From Paenibacillus sp. FSL H7-0357 (GTDB taxonomy: Bacteria > Bacillota > Bacilli > Paenibacillales > Paenibacillaceae), in the NCBI RefSeq assembly GCF_000758525.1, contig NZ_CP009241.1, forward strand, positions 4,588,001-4,652,000: a stretch of 64,000 bases of DNA, in the 5' to 3' direction. Made by a program: the position numbers and the translations under genes. Under the pieces are notes generated by a model. It made no database searches. It saw only the letters and a program-made list of their open reading frames with translations, and was not told where the DNA came from. Below, in pieces: positions 8,382-16,341 of this stretch; position 1 is the first letter of the stretch; each line of letters opens with the position of its first letter.

Positions 8382-9858
8382 ATGCGCCTTCACTTGTAGC
8401 CGTTTCCGCTGCATTCAGCTCCTCCCAGCGGACCAGCAGCTCGCCAAGCTGCGGCATAGGCCGGGGTAGATAGGATTTGATCTCAAACGATTGCCCGATC
8501 AGTGTTCTGGCCTCGTGAATGTCCGCGACCTTGCCCGACTGAATCAGCTGCACCGCAATATTCCCCAGTGCGGTGGCTTCAGTGGGTCCTGCAAGGACCT
8601 CCTTGCCGATTACGTCTGCGGTCAGCTGGCACAGCAGCTCGTTGTTTGCTCCACCGCCGACGATTTGCAGCACTTCGATGGCTGTGCCAGTAAGCGCTTC
8701 GAGTTCTTCCAGATAGCTGCGATAGGACAACGCCAGACTGTCAAAGATGCAGCGTGCCAGTTCACCCGGCGACTGCGGAACAGGCTGGCCGCTCTCGGCA
8801 CAGAATAGGCGGATTTCTTCTATCATATTATCCGGATTCAAAAAACGCGGATCATTGCAGCCAATCAGGCTGCGGAAGCCTTCAGCGGCAGCGGCCTGTT
8901 CAGCCAGCTCAGCAAAGCTGTAGCGGCTGCCGTCCAGCCTGCGCACCTCCTGGATCAGCCACAGTCCCATAATGTTTTTGAGGAACCGGTAGGTGCCATA
9001 AGCACCCCATTCATTGGTATAGTTAGCTTCCCTTGCACTCCGGTTATTAATCGGCTGATCCAGTTGAGCGCCAAGCAGCGACCAGGTGCCGCTGCTGATA
9101 TATGCTGACGATCGCCCGCTTTGCGCCGGGATGCCAAGGACGGCGGAAGCCGTATCATGGGTTGCCACGCAAATGAGCCGGCATTCCGGCAGATCATACT
9201 GCAGCATCAGTGAATCACTGATGCTGCCTAGATCTTCACCGGGCTCGGTCAGCCCGGCGAACTGCGCTCTTTCAAGCTGAAGCAACGCAAGCAGCTCAGG
9301 ATCGAAATCACGGCTTGCGAGATTGAGCAGCTGAGTGGTCGAAGCATTGGTGACCTCGTTGATCTTCCGGCCGCACAATCTATAGTAGAGATAATCGGGC
9401 ACCAGCAAAATCTGATCCGCCTTAGCCAGCTCCTCACGGTCATGGACATACAGCTGATATAACGTATTAAATGTTAACTGCTGAATCCCCGTCTTGGCAT
9501 AAACAGCTTCCGGAGAAATGAGCTTCGCCACCTCTTCCATGACCCCATCCGTTCTGCGGTCCCGGTAAGCATATACCTCCTGGATTCGGTTTCCCTCAGC
9601 ATCCAGCAGGACGTAATCTACCGCCCAAGTGTCAATCCCGAGGGTGCATTTCGTCACACCCCCTGCTTTTGCTTTTTGCAGCCCGGTAATGATTTGCTCC
9701 AGTAAATAATCCACATCCCAGAAGCAGGAATCGTCGCGCTCGGTGAATCCATTGCTGAAGCGGTGAATCTCCTCCAGGGTGAGACTCCCGTCCACGATGG
9801 TTCCGAGCACTAGCCGCCCGCTGGAGGCGCCGATATCGACGGCGATATGATTGTTCAT
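8380..9858 (-). CDS. rhaB: L-rhamnulokinase
   Basis: FGGY-family sugar kinase phosphorylating L-rhamnulose at O-1 with ATP. It has 492 residues, close to the usual size. The N-terminal nucleotide-binding HIAVDIGASSGRLVLG, the middle CTLGIDTWAVDYVLLD, VATHDTASAVLGIP, the YISSGTWSLLG loop and the C-terminal IVGGGANNELLCQ are all diagnostic of RhaB. The start is supported by AAGGAG 8 nt upstream. It lies 26 nt after the fucO-like gene, in the same transcript. Its stop codon is inside the third 64-bp repeat, so the last residues (ATSEGA) may have been supplied by the repeat. Confidence 0.95.
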   Translation of the reverse strand: MNNHIAVDIGASSGRLVLGTIVDGSLTLEEIHRFSNGFTERDDSCFWDVDYLLEQIITGLQKAKAGGVTKCTLGIDTWAVDYVLLDAEGNRIQEVYAYRDRRTDGVMEEVAKLISPEAVYAKTGIQQLTFNTLYQLYVHDREELAKADQILLVPDYLYYRLCGRKINEVTNASTTQLLNLASRDFDPELLALLQLERAQFAGLTEPGEDLGSISDSLMLQYDLPECRLICVATHDTASAVLGIPAQSGRSSAYISSGTWSLLGAQLDQPINNRSAREANYTNEWGAYGTYRFLKNIMGLWLIQEVRRLDGSRYSFAELAEQAAAAEGFRSLIGCNDPRFLNPDNMIEEIRLFCAESGQPVPQSPGELARCIFDSLALSYRSYLEELEALTGTAIEVLQIVGGGANNELLCQLTADVIGKEVLAGPTEATALGNIAVQLIQSGKVADIHEARTLIGQSFEIKSYLPRPMPQLGELLVRWEELNAAETATSEGA

Positions 9859-9884
9859 AGGGAATCTCCTTATTAAAAGATGTT

Positions 9885-11036
9885 CTAGAGGATTTTGCGG
9901 AACAGGGCAATGACTTCTTCTTTGGTAGGAATGAATGGATTTCCTGGTGCACAGGCATCCTTCATCGCATTTTCAGCGAGCAGGTCAAGATCGACCTCAT
10001 CTACACCCAGCTCGGATAATTTGGCCGGTATGCCGACTTCCTTGGACAGCGCCTTAATTGATTTGATTACGAAATCGGCACATTCCTTGTCGCTTTTGCC
10101 GTTCACCTGCAGGCCGATCGCCTTGGCGATACTTCTGAATTTCTCCGGTACATATTTGGCGTTTTCTTCTTCTACATATGGCAGCAGCATCGCATTGCAC
10201 ACCCCATGCGGCAAATCATATACTCCGCCAAGCTGATGCGCCATGGCATGCACATATCCGAGTCCGGCATTGTTGAAAGCCAAGCCTCCAAGGAAAATTG
10301 CGTAAACCATCTGCTCACGCGCTTCAATATCATGGCCATCTTTCACCGTGCGGGCCAGATTGGCAAATATAAGCTCCACCGCAGCTAATGCCGTTGCATC
10401 GGTGACCGGATAAGCTCCGGGCGTCACTAATGCTTCAACGGCATGAGTCAGGGCATCCATTCCTGTTGCCGCAGTAAGCGCGGCCGGCTTGTCGACCATC
10501 AGCTCAGGGTCATTCACCGAGATGGTGGCAATGCTGTTCTTATCCACCATAACCATCTTCACCTTGCGTTTCTCATCCGTAATGACATAGTTGATCGTCA
10601 CTTCGCTTGAAGTTCCGGCGGTAGTGTTCACCGCAATAATAGGCAGCGATTTATGCTGTGACTTGTGTACACCTTCGTACTCTGCGATATGTCCGCCATT
10701 GGTAGCAACGATGCCGATGGCTTTGGCTGTATCCTGCGGCGAACCACCGCCGATGGACACCAGATAGTCGCATTCATGCTGCTTCAGAAAATCAACGCCG
10801 TCGTGGACATTTTTACAGGTCGGGTTAGGTTTGACTTCATCATATACGACATAATTAATTCCCGCTTCATCCAAAACAGCCAGCAGCTTACCGGCGATTC
10901 CGCTCTTGACCAGAAACTTATCGGTGACCACAAGCGCTTTCTGCAAATTCAGCTCTTGAATGTACGGCCCGATTTCCTTCAGACAGCCTTTTCCCATAAT
11001 GTTGATAGAAGGAACATAATAAACATGAGTACTCAT
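9885..11036 (-). CDS. fucO: Iron-containing alcohol dehydrogenase, probably lactaldehyde reductase
   Basis: Group III NAD-dependent alcohol dehydrogenase of 383 residues. The nucleotide-binding SIGGGSPQDTAKAIG, the NTTAGTSSEVT loop, GMDALTHAVEA and the metal-binding AMAHQLGGVYDLPHGVCNAMLLP are present with their Asp/His ligands. As first gene of the rhamnose operon, it most likely reduces the L-lactaldehyde released by RhaD to L-1,2-propanediol to re-oxidise NADH; the family also includes propanediol and butanol dehydrogenases, so the exact substrate is inference from position. GGGAGG lies 11-12 nt before the ATG. Confidence 0.88.
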   Translation of the reverse strand: MSTHVYYVPSINIMGKGCLKEIGPYIQELNLQKALVVTDKFLVKSGIAGKLLAVLDEAGINYVVYDEVKPNPTCKNVHDGVDFLKQHECDYLVSIGGGSPQDTAKAIGIVATNGGHIAEYEGVHKSQHKSLPIIAVNTTAGTSSEVTINYVITDEKRKVKMVMVDKNSIATISVNDPELMVDKPAALTAATGMDALTHAVEALVTPGAYPVTDATALAAVELIFANLARTVKDGHDIEAREQMVYAIFLGGLAFNNAGLGYVHAMAHQLGGVYDLPHGVCNAMLLPYVEEENAKYVPEKFRSIAKAIGLQVNGKSDKECADFVIKSIKALSKEVGIPAKLSELGVDEVDLDLLAENAMKDACAPGNPFIPTKEEVIALFRKIL

Positions 11037-11180
11037 TGATTGACCAGCCTCCCAGGCAATTTATATACAGCGTTTACAAGTTAACACTCTTTCCTCTGCA
11101 AGCTTGGTTTCATTCGGCTGTGGCACTTCAGGCTGGTCTCTGAAGATTCGCAGCGGACCGGCTCTGGCGCTCCTCTAAGA

Positions 11181-11194
11181 GGCATGCGCTTTCA
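11181..11194 (-). promoter_or_regulatory. Candidate CcpA cre site downstream of the rhamnose promoter
   Basis: TGAAAGCGCATGCC on the minus strand differs at one position from the cre consensus TGNAANCGNWNNCW. It lies about 20-30 nt past the -10 box, where CcpA would act as a roadblock, fitting glucose repression of rhamnose use. Confidence 0.5.
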
Positions 11195-11213
11195 AAGGAA
11201 TAATGATATCCTC

Positions 11214-11242
11214 ATCGTATCGCCTTGAATCTTTGTTGTCAA
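11214..11242 (-). promoter_or_regulatory. Strong sigma-A promoter of the rhamnose operon
   Basis: A perfect TTGACA (11242-11237) and TACGAT (11219-11214) are separated by 17 nt, about 180 nt before the first gene. Just upstream, CAACAT and ATGTTG form an inverted pair around an A/T-rich 14-nt centre (from 11241), a candidate operator for the divergent DeoR regulator. Confidence 0.75.
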
Positions 11243-11332
11243 CATTTAAAATAATAATTATGTTGTTTTTATTTGTTTATTGTTTGTTTCGCGAAGGTTA
11301 TAATAGAATTAATGTTGTTTCTCCTTAGTTTA

Positions 11333-11362
11333 TTGCAAAACACAGATCGTTAGGTCTATATT
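11333..11362 (+). promoter_or_regulatory. Possible promoter of the DeoR regulator gene
   Basis: TTGCAA and TATATT stand 18 nt apart on the plus strand. A perfect TATAAT also occurs at about 11300 without a good -35 box. The leader between this site and the gene would contain the whole inverted-repeat element at 11376-11624. Confidence 0.35.
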
Positions 11363-11375
11363 TATAAAATAGTTC

Positions 11376-11624
11376 TATATAGATTGAACTTGAGAAAATA
11401 CACTTAGGGAAAAGTGGCGGAGGAGAATTTTGGAACTGTAGGAGCGATAGCGTCCGCCTGAAAGCTTTCCGCAGGAAAGCTCGCTTCGAAAGCATAGGCA
11501 AGGTTTGGATTTCTACCGCGCGGTCTATTTCAAGAAATCCAAACCTAACAGCGGCTGGAAGTCCAATCATTCTCTGGAGTCACTGCCAACCCCAAAATAG
11601 AAAATCACAAGTTCAATCTATATA
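11376..11624. mobile_element. 249-bp element with 17-bp terminal inverted repeats (MITE-like)
   Basis: TATATAGATTGAACTTG at 11376-11392 is perfectly inverted at 11608-11624. The interior carries no credible gene but has a 13-bp perfect stem (GGTTTGGATTTCT paired with AGAAATCCAAACC, about 11502-11546) and a 20-mer shared with the rhaB-rhaA tandem repeat. No clear target-site duplication was found next to the arms. It sits directly before the DeoR ribosome site, so it is probably in that gene's leader. Confidence 0.65.
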
Positions 11625-11641
11625 ACTCCGGAAAGGTGATT

Positions 11642-12400
11642 ATGATGCTCGCAGCTGAAAGACGCAAAAAAATAATAGATTTAGTGCATCAGGATAAAAG
11701 AGTTCTGGTCTCTGATTTAAGCCGCATGTTTGAAGTAACGGAAGAAACGATCCGCAGGGATCTGGAGAAGCTGGAAAAGGACGGCATTTTAAGCCGCACA
11801 TACGGGGGGGCTATGCTGAATAGGCATACCAATGAGGATCTGCCGTTTGTCACCCGGGGTGCCATCAATACTGATATCAAACGCAACATCGCGCTTAAGG
11901 CGCTTGAGCTGATTAATGACGGTGACACGTTGATGGTCGATCCCAGCTCAACTTCCTTTGAATTTCTCAAGCTGCTGGGCAACAAAAACAATCTGACGGT
12001 CATTACGAATTCCATCAATATTTTGCATGAGTTCGCCAGCTCCGGTATGAATATCCTTTCCTCCGGCGGATCCTTGCGCCACCGTTCACTCTCTCTTGTG
12101 GGTCCTGTCGCCCATGACACGATCCAGCGGTACAACGTAGATACTGCCGTGATCAGCTGCAAGGGAATTGATATGGAACGCGGTATCACCGATTCCAACG
12201 AACCGGAGTGCGAGCTTAAGAAATACATGCTGCGCCAGGCCGAAAAGGTTGTGCTGCTCGCCGACCATACCAAATTCGACAAAACTGCCTTTACACAGCT
12301 GGTCCAGCTTAACCGAATCGACGTGCTGATCACGGACCGCAAACCGTCAGAAGCCTGGCTCAAGCGGCTCGCGAAGGAGAATGTTGAGGTGCTGTACTGA
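11642..12400 (+). CDS. DeoR-family transcriptional regulator, probably of the rhamnose operon
   Basis: 252-residue repressor-type protein. The N-terminal helix-turn-helix is classic DeoR (LVSDLSRMFEVTEETIRRDL, then EKDGILSRTYGGA), and the C-terminal DeoRC sensor domain has MVDPSSTSFEFLKLL, the VITNSINIL strand, SSGGSLRHRSLSLVGP and LLADHTKFDKTAF. DeoR sensors bind phosphorylated sugars; L-rhamnulose 1-phosphate or the released DHAP are plausible effectors (inference). Two adjacent ATGs (11642, 11645) follow GGAAAGGTG; an in-frame GTG six nt earlier is less likely. Divergent orientation to fucO-rhaB-rhaA-rhaD supports it as their local regulator. Confidence 0.85.
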   Translation: MMLAAERRKKIIDLVHQDKRVLVSDLSRMFEVTEETIRRDLEKLEKDGILSRTYGGAMLNRHTNEDLPFVTRGAINTDIKRNIALKALELINDGDTLMVDPSSTSFEFLKLLGNKNNLTVITNSINILHEFASSGMNILSSGGSLRHRSLSLVGPVAHDTIQRYNVDTAVISCKGIDMERGITDSNEPECELKKYMLRQAEKVVLLADHTKFDKTAFTQLVQLNRIDVLITDRKPSEAWLKRLAKENVEVLY

Positions 12401-12582
12401 CCTCTGCGGAAGGGCCTGGTCACTGAAAAAGATAGTTGTGGCAACAGGAAACGTATAAAAGCAATGGAAGGGCAAAAAGAGGCGATACGAGGATAATACT
12501 GGTGCAATTACAGAGCTGCAATAGGAGTGTTATAAAAAATAATTGCGGCACTTCCCTCCTTTAAGGATGAGAAAGGCTGCTC

Positions 12583-12909
12583 TTATTGGGATAGTTCATG
12601 CTTAGAGTCGGTAGTCTGTACACGGTAGGGTTTAGACACGACAGAGCGGAGCTTCATTTGCCGCATGTACACACTCACGGTGCGTTCAGTAACGGTATAG
12701 CCCTCTTTGTGCAGCAGACGAGTGATCTTCGGACTTCCATAACGCTTTTTATGATCGGCAAAATGATACTGGATTCGCTCCATGATCGCTGCTTTGCGGA
12801 GTTTCTGTGTGCTGGTTTCTCCCGTCCGCCACTTGTAGTAACCGCTCCTTGAAACGTGTAGGGTGTCGCACATCTTCTCCAAGCGAAACTCGGAGCGATG
12901 GTCCTCCAT
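12583..12909 (-). pseudogene. IS3-family transposase OrfB, N-terminal fragment
   Basis: 108 residues from the internal ATG. The HTH_21 domain (EKMCDTLHVSRSGYYKW ... RYGSPKITRLLHKEGYTVTERTV) is present, and then the protein ends after KPYRVQTTDSKHEL, just before the integrase domain. In the complete element OrfB would be made by a -1 frameshift from OrfA; the minus-strand frame is open back to the A-run at 12954-12960 (reading CAHLQQTKELRFQF before the first Met). Non-functional as a transposase. Confidence 0.85.
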
Positions 12910-12920
12910 AAACTGGAATC

Positions 12921-13238
12921 TTAGTTCCTTGGTTTGCTGAAGATGTGCACAGCTTTTTTTACAATCGCCAGTTCTTCTTCTGTATCGGCAAGTTTGAGTT
13001 CTTTCTCCTGGAGCTGACGGGTCGCCTCTTTCAACTGTGCTTCGAGTTCCCGTACCCGGTCCATACTCGCCGCCGGTTCATTCTTTAGCTCCCGATATTG
13101 ACCCATCCACTGATGCAGCGTACTTTTCGGGATGTTAAGCTCTTCCGCTAAGTCACCTAAGGTCTTCGTCTGTTCTTGAATGAACTTCACGGTTTGCTTT
13201 TTGAAATCTTCGTTATACCGTTGTCTTTGTTCTCCCAT
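12921..13238 (-). CDS. IS3-family transposase OrfA
   Basis: 105 residues, full length for the family. Helix-turn-helix (KQTVKFIQEQTKTLGDLAEELNIPKSTLHQWM; seen as two helices around residues 14-45), then a leucine-zipper-like coiled coil (about 58-95). It starts at ATG behind CGGAGGTG. A run of seven A (12954-12960) near the end is the probable slippery site for making the OrfAB fusion. The protein has no active partner here because OrfB is cut off. Confidence 0.85.
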   Translation of the reverse strand: MGEQRQRYNEDFKKQTVKFIQEQTKTLGDLAEELNIPKSTLHQWMGQYRELKNEPAASMDRVRELEAQLKEATRQLQEKELKLADTEEELAIVKKAVHIFSKPRN

Positions 13239-13349
13239 GTGAACACACCTCCGTTGCTATCATTATCGGTCCGTCCGTTAACGGGTGTCCACTATTTATT
13301 CTAATTGCAGCGCAATATGTGCATGGCGGCGGTTCTATACAATATGCAT

Positions 13350-13420
13350 CGGACTCCAGTGACGTTATTTCGGAAAATACCCTGTTTCCGGTCACAAAGC
13401 GGACTCCAGAGATGTTATTT
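13350..13420. repeat. Direct repeat pair of 21 bp
   Basis: CGGACTCCAGTGACGTTATTT at 13350-13370 (quoted to 21 only as two parts: CGGACTCCAG and TGACGTTATTT) recurs with two changes at 13400-13420, 50 bp away. A second related pair, built on GGCT(A/T)TACGGTCCGT, follows at about 13470 and 13513. The whole stretch 13295-13560 is non-coding and repeat-like. Confidence 0.6.
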
Positions 13421-13597
13421 TTCATTCCCAGCGCCATTTCGCCGTTTTTTCCGTGAATAACGGCTATACGGTCCGTAAGAAAGACATTACAGCCTATTAT
13501 TATAGAATAGCGGCTTTACGGTCCGTTAGCCGGTCTGGTAACGCAGAATGCTAAATCGTTTGAGCTTAGACAACAGTCGCATGTGTTGCATGTGTCG

Positions 13598-13815
13598 CGT
13601 CAGTCGCATCAATTCACGTCAGTCACGTCGGTCACATCAGTCTCATCAGTCACGTTGGTCGCATCATCCACGTCAGTCGCATCAATTCACGTCAATCACG
13701 CTTTCACATCAGTCTCATCAGTCACGTTGGTCGCATCATCCACGCCAGTCACGTCAATCGCATCAGTCGCATCAATCCACGTCAGTCACGGACGCCTTTC
13801 ACATCAGTCACATAT
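13598..13815. repeat. Minisatellite of degenerate 9-bp units with a 72-73-bp higher-order repeat
   Basis: Dozens of variants of CAGTCACGT / CAGTCGCAT follow one another. A 40-bp block at 13633-13672 is repeated exactly at 13705-13744, and the block at 13598-13621 recurs at 13671-13694, giving a 72-73-bp period (eight 9-bp units). It has no ribosome site or gene-like start. It lies just downstream of the minus-strand UPF0597 gene. Confidence 0.85.
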
Positions 13816-13870
13816 TCGCAGCATCCATAACATCAGACAGCAGCCTCGCTTCACTATCTAATCTGCCTGA

Positions 13871-15196
13871 TTACATTACCTCTCCCTTAGACAGCATGAT
13901 GTTAAGAATTGTCGTATCCGTTGCGGCAAGGCCTTCCTGGACTAGCCTCTCCATGTTGCGGATCGTATCTTCCACCTCTTCAAAAATCACCCCATCCCTA
14001 TCGGTGGGCGAAATATTGTTCATGGCCAGTGTAGCTGCCTGAATTGCTGCATTAGTAGCCGTGGAGATTTTCAGCGCGCAGGTGGATTTCGCACCGTCGC
14101 AGATCATGCCTGACAATGAGGCTATCGTATTCTGTATCCCGTGCTTAATCTGCTCCAGGCTCCCGCCCATCAGATAGATGATCCCGCTGTTGGCCCCTAC
14201 TCCGCCTGCGATGCCCGATCCGCATAGCGGGGACAGACGCCCGATATAATGTTTGACATGGACGGTGATCAGGTTGCTGAGGGCCAGTGCCCGCGCCAGC
14301 GTCTCCTCGTCTTTGTTCATGAGCCGGGCGAGCTCAATCACCGGCAGTGTACAGGCTATGCCCTGATTCCCGCTGCCTGCCGTTGTCATCACCGGCATTG
14401 CACTGCCGTCCATCCGCGCATCGGAGGCTGCAGCTGTAGCAGCGATAACCTTGTTGGCCACATCATTGCCAAACAGATTGACCGCCGATTGCTGCAACAT
14501 TTTTTTACCAACCTGCAGCCCGTAATCTCCCCGCAATCCCTCATCGGAGATGGCCTTGTTCATTACCGCACCTTCCAAAAGAAACTGAAGGCTGGAGAAA
14601 TCGACAGTCCGGACGAACTCAAAAATCCCGTCCAGGGAAACCGCATAAACCTCAGGGTCCATTTCCTCGGATCCCTCACAATCCGCCTTGTCTTTTGGCA
14701 GATCAAGTGCGATCCCATCCTTGGACAGAAAGATCACATGCGTATGCTCTTTGGCAATAATCGCTGTAGCTGTGTGGCTCTCACTGTGTACCCGCGCCTC
14801 AATATACAGTTTCTCGGGCGTGTTTTTCAGCTCCACTTCAAGCAGCTTCCGGTCAATGATCTCGTTGGCTTTACTAAGCTCTGCCTGGGACAGCCCTGAC
14901 AATATCTCGAGCTTCTTATGGGAACGGTGAATCACCGCCCCCAAGGCAGCTGCAATGGGCAGACCGTTTTGTCCGGTACCCGGAATGCCTACACCCATAG
15001 CATTTTTAATAATATTCCCGCTAAGAAACAGCTGAATCGACGTGATTTCTTCCTGAACCAGCTCCGCTGCTAAGGAGACTGCATAAGCGACGGCGATCGG
15101 CTCCGTACATCCCTCCGCCGGAACTACTTCCTTTTTCAAAACATCCAATAAATTAACCATGTTCGATATCACCATTTCCTCTTGTTGTCGGAGCAT
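13871..15196 (-). CDS. UPF0597 / L-cysteine desulfidase-like protein (CyuA family)
   Basis: 441-residue protein of the L-serine-dehydratase-alpha-like superfamily; characterised members are [4Fe-4S] enzymes that break L-cysteine into pyruvate, ammonia and sulfide. Family hallmarks are VVPAEGCTEPIAVAYA near the start, the MTTAGSGNQGIACTLP loop, SPLCGSGIAGGVGA and MICDGAKSTCALKI, containing the conserved cysteines expected to hold the cluster. The first Met (15196) has no good ribosome site; AAGAGG is placed for a GTG eight codons on, and an ATG (MVNLLDVLKKEVV) thirteen codons in matches homologue starts, so the true start is uncertain. It stands alone; the minisatellite is at its 3' side. Whether cysteine or another amino acid is the substrate is not settled by sequence. 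Confidence 0.85.
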   Translation of the reverse strand: MLRQQEEMVISNMVNLLDVLKKEVVPAEGCTEPIAVAYAVSLAAELVQEEITSIQLFLSGNIIKNAMGVGIPGTGQNGLPIAAALGAVIHRSHKKLEILSGLSQAELSKANEIIDRKLLEVELKNTPEKLYIEARVHSESHTATAIIAKEHTHVIFLSKDGIALDLPKDKADCEGSEEMDPEVYAVSLDGIFEFVRTVDFSSLQFLLEGAVMNKAISDEGLRGDYGLQVGKKMLQQSAVNLFGNDVANKVIAATAAASDARMDGSAMPVMTTAGSGNQGIACTLPVIELARLMNKDEETLARALALSNLITVHVKHYIGRLSPLCGSGIAGGVGANSGIIYLMGGSLEQIKHGIQNTIASLSGMICDGAKSTCALKISTATNAAIQAATLAMNNISPTDRDGVIFEEVEDTIRNMERLVQEGLAATDTTILNIMLSKGEVM

Positions 15197-15297
15197 TTCT
15201 TATATAGTACAGGAATATTGCCGAGAGATCGACCCTTCTTCTCTGGAAATTGTCCGTTCATGCCATTTCTCTGGCGGGTTTAACCTGTTTGGCATTA

Positions 15298-15346
15298 CAA
15301 AAAAGCAGCAAGCCCCAATACCACGATGGTATTAAGTCATGCTGCC
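15298..15346 (-). terminator. Terminator of gnd
   Basis: On the minus strand GGCAGCA pairs with TGCTGC(C), with an inner AATACCA/TGGTATT stem, followed by TTTTTT. It lies 30 nt beyond the gnd stop codon. Confidence 0.85.
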
Positions 15347-15376
15347 TATTGTTATCCTATGTGTTTCCAGAACTTC

Positions 15377-16270
15377 TTATTTGCTCTCCACTGCATGGCC
15401 GCCGAATTCGTTGCGCAATGCGGCGACCACCTTGCCGGTGAACGTATCGGTTTCAAGCGACCGGTAGCGCATCAGCAGCGCCATGGCGATGACCGGTGTC
15501 GCAGCCTGCAGGTCAAATGCCGTTTCCAGCGTCCATTTGCCCTCACCCGAGGAGTGCATAATCCCTTTGATCTCATCCAGCTTGGCGTCTTTGGAGAAGG
15601 CGCGTTCTATCAGCTCCATCAGCCATGAGCGGATGACGGAACCGTTGTTCCACACGCGGGCTACTTCTTCAAAGTTGAAGTCATAACCGCTTTTCTCCAG
15701 CACCTCAAAACCTTCGCCGATCGCAGCCATCATGCCATATTCAATCCCGTTGTGCACCATCTTCAGGAAGTGGCCGCTGCCAGACTTTCCGGCGTACAAA
15801 TACCCGTTCTCCACAGAGGTATCACGGAACAGCGGTTCGACCACTGCCCAGGCTTCCTCGTCTCCGCCAATCATATAACAAGCGCCATTGCGGGCGCCTT
15901 CCATTCCTCCGGAGGTTCCTGCATCCAGGAAATAGATCCCCTCCTTGCTCAACGCCTCATGGCGGCGGATCGATTCCTTGTAATGTGAATTTCCGGCCTC
16001 GATAATGATATCGCCTTTGGACAGCAGCGGTGTAAGCTCAGCAATAACAGAATCGACAAACTGATGCGGAACCATAATCCAGGCAACCCGCGGGGTTTCC
16101 AGCTTATTAACAAGCTCGGCGAGACTTTTCGCCATAGCCGCACCTTTAGAACCCATCTCCTCCACAGCAGCGGCATTCACATCAAACGCTACAACTTCAT
16201 GATCATGCTCCAGCAGGTTCTGGCCCAGATTGAAGCCCATTTTTCCTAAACCGACTAATCCTACTTTCAT
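15377..16270 (-). CDS. gnd: 6-phosphogluconate dehydrogenase, short (YqeC/GndA-like) type
   Basis: Oxidatively decarboxylates 6-phosphogluconate to ribulose 5-phosphate. 297 residues, the short prokaryotic type related to Bacillus YqeC, which lacks the long C-terminal extension of the classic enzyme. MKVGLVGLGKMGFNLGQNLL is the Rossmann nucleotide site; DAGTSGGMEGARNGACYMIGG and the catalytic KMVHNGIEYGMM (Lys and Asn) are present. GGAGGG lies 8 nt before the ATG. The gene follows zwf by 71 nt in the same direction, giving the oxidative pentose-phosphate step pair in one unit, ended by a terminator. Confidence 0.94.
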   Translation of the reverse strand: MKVGLVGLGKMGFNLGQNLLEHDHEVVAFDVNAAAVEEMGSKGAAMAKSLAELVNKLETPRVAWIMVPHQFVDSVIAELTPLLSKGDIIIEAGNSHYKESIRRHEALSKEGIYFLDAGTSGGMEGARNGACYMIGGDEEAWAVVEPLFRDTSVENGYLYAGKSGSGHFLKMVHNGIEYGMMAAIGEGFEVLEKSGYDFNFEEVARVWNNGSVIRSWLMELIERAFSKDAKLDEIKGIMHSSGEGKWTLETAFDLQAATPVIAMALLMRYRSLETDTFTGKVVAALRNEFGGHAVESK

Positions 16271-16341
16271 TAGATATCCCTCCGAAAATTATTAATTGGA
16301 TCTTATAAAACCAAGTGCGCTAGTAGTTACAAAGGGCTTAA

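Larger units (their letters stand above)
12583..13294 (-). mobile_element. Truncated IS3-family (IS150-like) insertion sequence
   Basis: Contains a complete OrfA and only the first quarter of OrfB; the DDE integrase core is gone. The intact end is near 13290, where the minus strand reads TAGTGGACACCCG, as at IS3-family ends. The other end has been lost near 12583, where coding similarity stops abruptly (SKHELSQ then stop). It cannot move by itself. Confidence 0.8.

Noticed and set aside
13548..14042. Plus-strand His/Ser/Arg-rich ORF
   Set aside because: It is translation of the 9-bp minisatellite and then antisense to the UPF0597 gene.
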